DNA of 32,560 nucleotides from Acidobacteriota bacterium (lineage in GTDB: Bacteria; Acidobacteriota; Terriglobia; Bryobacterales; Bryobacteraceae), in the NCBI GenBank assembly GCA_025354885.1, contig JANXLY010000328.1:1-32560 (forward strand), written 5' to 3'. A program made the translations under genes and the position numbers. Below the pieces are notes generated by a model. That model searched no databases. It saw nothing but the letters and a program-made list of their open reading frames with translations, and was not told where the DNA came from. Positions 13,833-21,065 of the stretch are shown piece after piece; the stretch's first letter is position 1; the number at the start of each line of letters is the position of its first letter.

Positions 13833-16247
13833 TTAGAGCAAGTTTAGAGGGTCGACGTCGATCACGAGGGCGGTGGCGGGCCAGTTACGTTCTGTGGCGC
13901 GAATGCGGATGAGTTCCAGGATGTCGGCGAGGCGTTTGCGTTGACCTGCTTTGACGAGCATCTGATAGCGAAATTCCTTATTCACACGTGGGACCGGGGC
14001 TTCTGCGGGACCAAGAATGCGCACGCCTTCTTTTTCTTCCTTGAGAAGTTCGGCGATTTCGCCACTCATGCGGAGGGCTTCTTCCTGCTTCTCGCTGCGA
14101 AAGACGATATTGGCAAGCGAAGCAAAAGGGGGGTAGCGCATGACCTTGCGGAATTGCAGTTCCTTGGCATAGAAGAGTTCGTAATCCTGGACGGCACTAA
14201 AGCGCACGGCGTAGTGTTCGGGATTGATGGTCTGAAGGACGACAATGCCCGGGAGGCCGCCGCGACCTGCGCGTCCGGCAGCCTGGGTGAGTAATTGAAA
14301 GGTACGTTCTGCGGCGCGGAAATCCGGCATGCCGAGGCCGATGTCGGCGTTGACGATGCCGACGAGGGTGACGTTGGGAATGTCGTGACCTTTGGCGATC
14401 ATCTGTGTGCCGACGAGAATGTCGAAGTTGCCTTCGCGGAAGCCGTTGAGGATTTGTTCGTAGTCACCTTTGGAATTGATGGTGTCGCGATCCATGCGGG
14501 CGATGCGGGCATCGGGGAAAGCCTCGCGCAATTCTTCTTCGATGCGTTCACTGCCGCTGCCGATGAACTGGATGTGTTCGCTGTCGCATTTGGCACAGCG
14601 GTCGGGGACCTTTTCGGCGTAACCGCAATAGTGACAGAGGAGACGACGGTCGCGGCGGTGGTATGTGAGTGTGACAGAGCAATTGATGCATTCCACTTTG
14701 TAGCCGCAAGAGCGACAGGCGACAAAGCTGGAGAAACCACGGCGGTTCATCATCAACATGGACTGCTCGCCGATTGCCAGTTTGTTACGCACGGCTTCGA
14801 TGAGGCGGCGCGAGAAGAGAGCATTCTTTTTTGTTTCGAGAAACTCCTGACGGAGGTCTACGATTTCAACGGCAGGCATGGGGCGCTGTTCGATGCGATC
14901 AGGCAAGAGGAGGCGCTGGTATTTGCCGCGATCGGCATTCTGCCGCGTTTCGAGAGAAGGCGTGGCGCTGCCCAGAATGACTATGGCGCCGATCTGCTGG
15001 GCACGAACGACGGCGACGTCGCGGCCGTTGTAGCGGGGAGTATCTTCCTGCTTGTAGCTGCCGTCGTGTTCTTCGTCGACGATAATGAGGCCGAGGTTTG
15101 GCATGGGTGCGAATACCGAACTGCGGGTGCCAACGACAACGCGGGCCTCACCGCGGCGGATGCGACGCCAGTATTCGGCGCGTTCGCTTTCGCTGAAAGC
15201 GCTGTGGAGGATAGCGACCTGTTCGCCGAAGCGAAGTGCAAACTGGCCGGCGACTTGGGGAGTAAGAGCAATCTCCGGGACCATGAGCAGCGCGCTGCGG
15301 CCTGCGGCAAGAGTGGTTTCGATCGCCCGCAAATAGACTTCCGTCTTGCCACTGCCGGTGACGCCCTGCAGGAGGAAAGACGCGTATTTGCCGGTGTTGA
15401 TGGCCTTGGCAATTTCGGCGTAGGCTTCGGCCTGTGAGGGGTTTAAGTCATGTGGTGGACGGTCTGCGGCGAGGCGGATTGCACCCATGCGCGGAGTCAA
15501 TTTTGCAAGGCCGCGACGGGCAAGACTGCGGGCGCACTGGCTTGCGTTTTTGACCCTAATTTCAACTTCGTCGAGGGGATGCGCGCCGGGATGAAGATGC
15601 AGGAAGGCGAGCAATTCGCGCTCCCACTTGGGGAGTTTTTCTGTGGATTCGGCGGCAATGCCTTCGACATTCAATTTAGTGGCGGGGGCACGGAGAGGGT
15701 CTCTCTCGTGGGCTTCCTCCTGCATCTTGAGATAGCCTTTGCGCTGGAATTCCCGGACAAGTTGCGGGGCATCGGGGGTGCGGCGTTTGAGCGCATCGAG
15801 AGTCATGGGACGTTCTTCGAGAGCTTTGAGAACAATGAGGGAGGGGTCGCTTGCTTCGGCGATGCCGAGCAGACTCTGGCGGGCGATATCGCGGCCGGCA
15901 TCGGTGAGGGTATAAACTTTGTTGCGTCGCACCTCGTTGCCTAGTGGGGCCATGATGCGGAAGACTTCGCCAACCGGGGCGAAATAATAGCGAGCCACCC
16001 AGAGGCCGAGAGAGATGAGTTTGTCGTCAAAAATCGGATCGGCATCGAGGAGCTTTTCGATGGGGCGGACTTTGTAGCTGGGTGTGTTGTCGTGGAGCTT
16101 GAGAATTGTGCCAGTCAGTTTGCGCTGCTGGAAGGGCACGAGAACACGAGAACCGACAGAGGCGGAATCGCAGGCGGCACCGGTCAGCGCATAGGTAAAA
16201 GGCTGATCGAGAGGGACGGGCAAACAGACATCACAGAAAAGCGCCAT
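13833..16247 (-). CDS. priA: Primosomal protein N' (replication restart helicase)
   Basis: PriA recognises stalled forks and reloads the replicative helicase. The 804-residue protein has an N-terminal fork-binding domain (CDVCLPVPLDQPFTY, about 1-100) and a winged-helix region. The Walker A motif GVTGSGKT is at 295-302 and the DEEH Walker B motif at about 391-394. The GSATPSLET motif follows, and then a zinc-binding module with paired cysteines between 511 and 554 (CRSCGY, CINC, CHYCGY, CAKC). The helicase C-terminal half contains GTQMIAKGHDIPNVTLVG and QAAGRAGRG. All key residues look intact. It starts 6 bp after xylB, an unusual neighbour for priA. Confidence 0.97.
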   Translation of the reverse strand: MALFCDVCLPVPLDQPFTYALTGAACDSASVGSRVLVPFQQRKLTGTILKLHDNTPSYKVRPIEKLLDADPIFDDKLISLGLWVARYYFAPVGEVFRIMAPLGNEVRRNKVYTLTDAGRDIARQSLLGIAEASDPSLIVLKALEERPMTLDALKRRTPDAPQLVREFQRKGYLKMQEEAHERDPLRAPATKLNVEGIAAESTEKLPKWERELLAFLHLHPGAHPLDEVEIRVKNASQCARSLARRGLAKLTPRMGAIRLAADRPPHDLNPSQAEAYAEIAKAINTGKYASFLLQGVTGSGKTEVYLRAIETTLAAGRSALLMVPEIALTPQVAGQFALRFGEQVAILHSAFSESERAEYWRRIRRGEARVVVGTRSSVFAPMPNLGLIIVDEEHDGSYKQEDTPRYNGRDVAVVRAQQIGAIVILGSATPSLETRQNADRGKYQRLLLPDRIEQRPMPAVEIVDLRQEFLETKKNALFSRRLIEAVRNKLAIGEQSMLMMNRRGFSSFVACRSCGYKVECINCSVTLTYHRRDRRLLCHYCGYAEKVPDRCAKCDSEHIQFIGSGSERIEEELREAFPDARIARMDRDTINSKGDYEQILNGFREGNFDILVGTQMIAKGHDIPNVTLVGIVNADIGLGMPDFRAAERTFQLLTQAAGRAGRGGLPGIVVLQTINPEHYAVRFSAVQDYELFYAKELQFRKVMRYPPFASLANIVFRSEKQEEALRMSGEIAELLKEEKEGVRILGPAEAPVPRVNKEFRYQMLVKAGQRKRLADILELIRIRATERNWPATALVIDVDPLNLL

Positions 16248-16253
16248 GCGTCA

Positions 16254-17738
16254 TTACAGTAGCCTGAAGGTGGCCTTGAGCGTTGGGTAAAGAGTGCGAT
16301 AGATTTCGTGTTGGCGCGAGTAGGAGACACTTTCGCGCGGGCGGGGATCGATCATGGTGGTGTCTTTGACACAAGCAGAGCAGGCTTCTGTGACACTGGA
16401 GAAGCCCCCGGTGCCGACCATGGCGAGCAGACCTGCACCATAGGCGGAACCTTCCTGAGAAGCGACTGTGGAGACACGGCGGGCGAAAACATCAGCGAGA
16501 ATCTGACGCCAGAACAGGCTCTTTGCGCCACCGCCGGAGGCACGCACACGGATGAGTTCGACGCCGATTTCAACGATGATATCGAGGCAATCTTTTTGTG
16601 AAAAACTGACGCCTTCGATGATGCTGCGAATCAAGTCGCGACGCTGGTGGCGGGCAGTGATGCCGATCCAGCCGCCGCGAGCTGCGGCATCGAGATGCGG
16701 GGTGCGCTCTCCCATGAGATAGGGGAGCCAGAAGAGGCCATTGCTGCCCAGATTGGCTTCTGCGGCCTGAGTCATGAGCGAGTCGTAGCTTTCACCGGGG
16801 GCGAGAGTGTTACGAAACCACTGGAGGCTGAGGCCGGCACCCTGGGTGACTCCCATGACATGCCACTTGCCGGGGACAGCGTGGCAAAAGGTGTGGACAC
16901 GGCCGCCGGGATCGTAAGCGGGAGCATCCATGTGGGCAAAGACGACGCCTGAAGTGCCGAGGGTGCAACTGGCGATTCCCGTTTCTACGATGCCGTTGCC
17001 AACAGCGCTGGCTGCCTGATCACCGGCACCGGCAACCATGGGTGTACCGGGGTGGAGGCCTGTGGCCACAGCGGCTTCGGTGGTGATGCGACCGCAAAGC
17101 TGGGAACTCTCGAAAACTGGAGGGAACCACGAGGGATTGAGGCCGAGTTCTTCGAGCATGGGCCGCGACCAGTTACGATTGGCGACATCGAAAACGCCAG
17201 TACCGGAGGCGTCGGAGACATCCTGAGCAAGTTCACCGGAGAGTTTGAAGCGGACATAATCTTTGGGAAGGAGAACGGTATGGAGACGATCATAGGAGGC
17301 AGGATCGTTGTCGCGGACCCAAAGCAGCTTGGGGAGCGTGAAGCCAGTGATGGAGGGGTTGGCAGTGAGTTGAATGACACGCTCGCGGCCGATGCGGGAG
17401 TGGATCCAATCGACCTGAGACTGACTGCGCTGGTCGCACCAGATCAAGCTGGGGCGGATTACTGTGCCAGCAGCATCGAGCATGACGAGGCCGTGCATCT
17501 GACCGGAGAAACCGATGCCCTTAATCGAAGCGCCATCGACTTGGGCTTCGCGGAGAACACCACGTATGGCAGCCTGCGTAGCACGCCACCAGTCGTCGGG
17601 ATCCTGCTCGGCCCAGAGCGGCTTTTGCATTTGCATTTCAGCGTGCGCTTCTGTGCAGCCAGCGGCGACATTGCCGTTTTCATCAAGGAGCAGCGCACGG
17701 GTGCCGCCGGTACCTACGTCTATCCCAAGCCAATACAT
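16254..17738 (-). CDS. xylB: Xylulokinase (FGGY kinase)
   Basis: Xylulokinase phosphorylates D-xylulose for entry to the pentose phosphate pathway. The 494-residue product has the two FGGY domains. The N-terminal one starts with LGIDVGTGGTRALLLDENG and has GIGFSGQMHGLVMLD and SLIWCDQRS, a segment characteristic of XylB. The C-terminal one has the catalytic Asp in MVAGAGDQAASAVGNG, then TLGTSGVVF, YLMGERTPHLD and ASGGGAKSLFWRQILADV. The QMHGLV segment separates it from glycerol kinases. No xylose isomerase gene is visible nearby, so the physiological substrate is inferred from the family only. A ROK glucokinase lies 32 bp upstream and priA 6 bp downstream. Confidence 0.93.
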   Translation of the reverse strand: MYWLGIDVGTGGTRALLLDENGNVAAGCTEAHAEMQMQKPLWAEQDPDDWWRATQAAIRGVLREAQVDGASIKGIGFSGQMHGLVMLDAAGTVIRPSLIWCDQRSQSQVDWIHSRIGRERVIQLTANPSITGFTLPKLLWVRDNDPASYDRLHTVLLPKDYVRFKLSGELAQDVSDASGTGVFDVANRNWSRPMLEELGLNPSWFPPVFESSQLCGRITTEAAVATGLHPGTPMVAGAGDQAASAVGNGIVETGIASCTLGTSGVVFAHMDAPAYDPGGRVHTFCHAVPGKWHVMGVTQGAGLSLQWFRNTLAPGESYDSLMTQAAEANLGSNGLFWLPYLMGERTPHLDAAARGGWIGITARHQRRDLIRSIIEGVSFSQKDCLDIIVEIGVELIRVRASGGGAKSLFWRQILADVFARRVSTVASQEGSAYGAGLLAMVGTGGFSSVTEACSACVKDTTMIDPRPRESVSYSRQHEIYRTLYPTLKATFRLL

Positions 17739-17770
17739 ATTGTGTGACCTTGCATCCTATCAGCGAGAGA

Positions 17771-18703
17771 CTAGTGGCGGTGAATTTGTGCCTGGAAAGG
17801 CAGGTAGGCAGCGCCGTAGAGGCCGGCCTGGCCGCCGAGCTTGGCCTTTTCGATACGCGTCTGAGTGTTGCGGAATGTGAAGCTGCGGCGCTTGACTTGT
17901 TCGAGCATGGCGGGAGCAAAGTAATCCCAGGCGGGCAGCGGACCGCCGCTAAGCAGGTACAGTGGAAAGTTGAAGGTATTGATGAGCATGGCGAGTGCGA
18001 TGCCGAGAGCTTCGCCCATGGAGTGGAAAATCTGTTGGGCTTTCCAGTCACCGGCGAGTGCGAGGTTGTAGATTTCTTCCGCAGTTGGATTGGGATGAGG
18101 AGTGACGCGCATGAGTTCGGCGAGGCAGGTAATGGCGGTTGCCGAGGCGTGTTTTTCGAGGCAACCTACGTTGCCACAACCGCAGGGGTTCCCGTTGGGG
18201 ACGACAGTGAGGTGGCCGAGTTCGCCGGCCATGCCAAGGAAGCCGTGCATCACACGACCTTTGTAGACAATGCCGCCACCGATGCCAGTGCCAAGGGTGA
18301 GGAGGACCAGATCTTCGACATCGGCACCAGCGCCGATCCAGCTTTCGCCGAGGGCGGCGGCATTGGCGTCATTTTCGAGAATGACGGGAACGCCGAGCCT
18401 GCGTTCGATGTCATCGCGCAGAGGAAAATCTTCGAGGAAGGAGAGGTTGTTGGAGTTGAGAATGACTCCCTTCTCCATCAGGATGAAACCGGGAACGCCG
18501 ATGCCGACACCGGCAAAGCGGCCATCGATCTGTTTAGCGCGAAGCTCATTGATGGAATCGACGATTTCGCCAATCACAAACTCGCGGCCTTTTTCGGGGC
18601 TGGTACTGGCAGAAACCTGAGCCAGCATATTTCCGTCCTGATCCACGGCAGCAGCGCGCAGATTGGTTCCGCCGAGGTCGACGCCAATTGAATATTCGGT
18701 CAC
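17771..18703 (-). CDS. ROK-family glucokinase
   Basis: This 310-residue sugar kinase probably phosphorylates glucose. The ROK features are clear: phosphate-binding GVDLGGTNLRAA (7-18), catalytic Asp112 in ENDANAAALGE, LTLGTGIGGG (136-144), and a zinc site built from His164 and Cys174, Cys176 and Cys181 in the CGCGNVGCLE segment. The Glu-His combination (GELGH) around residue 161-164 fits glucokinases rather than ROK repressors, and there is no N-terminal winged helix. The start is a GTG at 18703. It lies between DUF1697 and xylB genes and may share their transcript. Confidence 0.9.
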   Translation of the reverse strand: MTEYSIGVDLGGTNLRAAAVDQDGNMLAQVSASTSPEKGREFVIGEIVDSINELRAKQIDGRFAGVGIGVPGFILMEKGVILNSNNLSFLEDFPLRDDIERRLGVPVILENDANAAALGESWIGAGADVEDLVLLTLGTGIGGGIVYKGRVMHGFLGMAGELGHLTVVPNGNPCGCGNVGCLEKHASATAITCLAELMRVTPHPNPTAEEIYNLALAGDWKAQQIFHSMGEALGIALAMLINTFNFPLYLLSGGPLPAWDYFAPAMLEQVKRRSFTFRNTQTRIEKAKLGGQAGLYGAAYLPFQAQIHRH

Positions 18704-18740
18704 GATCTCAGGCTATCAAGAGGGCGACTTGCCCAAGCAA

Positions 18741-19283
18741 TCAATCTTGCATGAGTTCGAGCAGTTTGGTGACCGTGAGCCAGTTGCGACCAGTGGAAAT
18801 GGTCTTGAGCCTCGAGTCGAAGTAGGCGTTGGTGAGCTTTGTGTCGGCTGCGCCAGTGGCAAGGCAGAGGTAGATGTCGCGATCTTTTACGGAGTAGCGA
18901 TCGGGGGCGGAACGATTGGGATCGAGTGAGGCGATGGAGGAGGCAGTGGGTGAGTCTGCCAGAAATACGAGGTGGAGGAGTTTGGGGCTGAGGACCGCTT
19001 CGGGATACGGGTTGGCGGCAATGGCAGCCTGTAATTGTTCCCGCGTTCGGAGGACTACGGGAATGCGGATGGCCAGTCGGGCTTCAATCGCTTGTGTAAT
19101 GAGTGCGGGGAGTTTTTTAGCGAGGGCGGGTGTGGCGTTGAAGAGAACGTTTCCACTCTGAATGTAGGTTCTGACGTCTTTGCAACCGGCCTCGGCGAAG
19201 ATTGCAGCCAGGTCGAGCATGCGGATGCTGTTCTTGCCGCCGACGTTGATGCCGCGCAGGAGGGCCAGATAGCCGGCTGGCAT
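18741..19283 (-). CDS. DUF1697 family protein
   Basis: This 180-residue protein matches the DUF1697 pattern: the start LALLRGINVGGKNSIRM (6-22), then GCKDVRTYIQSGNVLF (33-48), and a C-terminal segment ending in ISTGRNWLTVTKLLELM. Family members are small soluble proteins without a settled biochemical role. There is no signal peptide. The start at ATG 19283 lacks a clear ribosome-binding site. The gap to the upstream redoxin is 95 bp, wide enough for its own promoter, and the ROK kinase follows after 37 bp. Confidence 0.92.
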   Translation of the reverse strand: MPAGYLALLRGINVGGKNSIRMLDLAAIFAEAGCKDVRTYIQSGNVLFNATPALAKKLPALITQAIEARLAIRIPVVLRTREQLQAAIAANPYPEAVLSPKLLHLVFLADSPTASSIASLDPNRSAPDRYSVKDRDIYLCLATGAADTKLTNAYFDSRLKTISTGRNWLTVTKLLELMQD

Positions 19284-19378
19284 TTAAATCAAATCCGCGA
19301 CGAATTGTTTTGCCATTGATAGCAGGATACGACGTAGTGCAGACATTGTGGATAGGGCGACAGGTACTGGAAAGAAGG

Positions 19379-19912
19379 TTACGGGTGAGTAGCTGTTTCG
19401 ATAAAGCAGCCCCAGGCTTTGGTGAAGCGGGGCGCTGGTTGTTTGCCTGCCAGTAACTGGTCTAGAGTTTCGGCAAGATCGCGGTGAGAAGGTTCAGGGC
19501 GGGACTTGCCCCAGGATACGTAGCGGTCGTCGATGCGTCCGCGATAGAGAAGTCTGGAAGCCTTGAAAATGGCTGCTTCCGGAGTTAGGGTTGCTCCAGT
19601 GGAGCGGGCTTGTCTGGCCTTGGTATCGAGCACAACCGGGAACTGGATAGCAAAGTCTTTGGCCCATTGATCGAGGCGAGGTTGCGTGAGGCCGGGCTCG
19701 GGGAAGTAGGCGCAGAAGGCGATGCCTCCGGGCTGGTAGGTGTGAGCGAGGCGGTTCAATTCGGGGACGTAGCGGTTGGAGATCGGGCACTCAATGGCGA
19801 GAAAAAGCTCGACACGGATCTGCTCGACCGCATGGGCGAGCAGTGGTAGCGTCAAGAGCATGGAACGTCTTGTCAAAGTTGAGAGTGTTGGATCGACCGC
19901 CATCCTTACCAT
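19379..19912 (-). CDS. Exported thioredoxin-fold redoxin-like protein
   Basis: This is a 177-residue thioredoxin-fold protein of the AhpC/TSA-redoxin type. The N-terminus has twin arginines before a hydrophobic stretch (TRRSMLLTLPLLAHA), suggesting Tat or Sec export. The active site is ECPISNRYVPELNRL with a single Cys42, in place of CxxC. Later segments FPVVLDTKARQARSTGATLTPEA and LYRGRIDDRYVSWGK are typical of this redoxin group, and a second Cys168 lies near the C-terminus (WGCFIE). The start is uncertain: ATG 19912 or 19903 keep the twin arginines, whereas ATG 19861 removes them. With the longer start it overlaps the divergent hydratase gene head to head by about 50 bp. Substrate unknown. 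Confidence 0.8.
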   Translation of the reverse strand: MVRMAVDPTLSTLTRRSMLLTLPLLAHAVEQIRVELFLAIECPISNRYVPELNRLAHTYQPGGIAFCAYFPEPGLTQPRLDQWAKDFAIQFPVVLDTKARQARSTGATLTPEAAIFKASRLLYRGRIDDRYVSWGKSRPEPSHRDLAETLDQLLAGKQPAPRFTKAWGCFIETATHP

Positions 19913-21065
19913 GATGAACCCGCCAGTGAACGCTTTGTCGCGGAGCCTGGCAGAAGCGTTGCGCGAAGCCTGGGCTCAAACGGATGCGGAGCGTGTGATT
20001 TTGACCGGGTCGGGGAAGATGTTTGTTGCCGGAGCGGATATCCGCGAGATTGAAAAAATAACGAAGCGGGAAATCCTCCCGGAGCTCGGGTACCTGAATG
20101 AGTTACTGAATTTGATAGAACGAGGGGGGAAGCAAGTAGTGATGGCGATGAATGGTGGAGCGCTGGGGATTGGGCTGGAACTGGCAATGGCCGGGCACTA
20201 CAGAATCTTGAAGGCAGGTGCATCTGTAGGGTTGCCTGAGGTGAAGCTGGGTTTGATTCCGGGTGCTGGCGGAACACAGCGATTGCCTCGGCTGGCAGGA
20301 GTGGAGGCGGCATTGCGGATGTGTGTCAGCGGGGAAGTAGTGGGGGCGGAGGCAGCATTGCAACTGGGGATTGTGGATGAGCTTTGTGATGGCGATGTAG
20401 TGGAGCGTGCGCTGGCGGTTACGCAAGGTCGAAGGACGGATCTGCTTTTGTGTGCGGGCGATGTGGATTGGGACAAATGGAGTGCTTCAGGAAAGAAGGG
20501 GCAACGTGCACCAGAACGAGCAGTAGCGGCAATACAGGCGGCAGTGCAGTCGGCTTCATTCGATGCTGGTTTAGCGGTGGAAGAACGGTTATTTTGCGAG
20601 GCGTTGCTCGATGAACAAGCGCGGGCGATGGTACACCTGTTTTTTGCCGAACGCGAATTAGGGAAGGCTGCGTTCCTGCCTAAGGGCGTGGTGGCGGCGG
20701 AAGTGGAGAGCGCAACGGATGTGGGTGATGATTTGATCGAGTTGCATGCTGGAGGGGTGTGCCAGTTGAAAGTATCGCCTGCTGAATTTGGAGCGAATGT
20801 GGTGGAAGTGAAGTGGGAACAAGGGATGCAGCCGGAGCTGCTGGCGGCAGCGCTCGGCTATGTGAAGAGGCTTGGGAAATTGGCGGTGATTTGTGTTGGA
20901 GGAGAGGGCTGGCTGGGGAAACCAGGGCTGGATGCGATGGATGGAAAACGTTTGGTTGCGCAGGGGATGGCGTTGCGGGCAGGGGACCTGGACGTATTGA
21001 TGGTACGCGGTTATGGCTATCCGGAAGAGCTTGGCGGGCCGATGCATGCAGCCGCAAAAGAGTGA
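19860..21065 (+). CDS. Enoyl-CoA hydratase/isomerase with reduced 3-hydroxyacyl-CoA dehydrogenase remnant
   Basis: The N-terminal 190 residues are a crotonase domain: MNPPVNALS (19-27), oxyanion-hole segment MFVAGADI, and both catalytic acids, Glu107 in GLELAM and Glu127 in LPEVKLGLIPGAGGTQRL. The next part (APERAVAAIQAAVQ, then MVHLFFAEREL) matches the linker of FadJ/peroxisomal bifunctional enzymes. What follows is only a shrunken dehydrogenase: no GxGxxG NAD-binding loop. Recognisable fragments are VVEVKWEQ, KRLGKLAVICVGGEGWLG and RGYGYPEELGGPMH. The protein has 401 residues against about 700 for intact bifunctional enzymes. Hydratase activity is plausible; dehydrogenase activity is unlikely. 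It abuts the kinase gene stop to stop. Confidence 0.85.
   Translation: MERLVKVESVGSTAILTMMNPPVNALSRSLAEALREAWAQTDAERVILTGSGKMFVAGADIREIEKITKREILPELGYLNELLNLIERGGKQVVMAMNGGALGIGLELAMAGHYRILKAGASVGLPEVKLGLIPGAGGTQRLPRLAGVEAALRMCVSGEVVGAEAALQLGIVDELCDGDVVERALAVTQGRRTDLLLCAGDVDWDKWSASGKKGQRAPERAVAAIQAAVQSASFDAGLAVEERLFCEALLDEQARAMVHLFFAERELGKAAFLPKGVVAAEVESATDVGDDLIELHAGGVCQLKVSPAEFGANVVEVKWEQGMQPELLAAALGYVKRLGKLAVICVGGEGWLGKPGLDAMDGKRLVAQGMALRAGDLDVLMVRGYGYPEELGGPMHAAAKE

Noticed and set aside
14295-15437. Long plus-strand open frame (380 codons)
   Set aside because: It is antisense to the well-supported priA, with no family motifs and with composition expected from a GC-rich complementary frame.
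16254-19912. Dedicated xylose or glucose catabolic operon
   Set aside because: xylB and the ROK kinase sit among priA, DUF1697 and other unrelated genes, and no isomerase, transporter or regulator is nearby.
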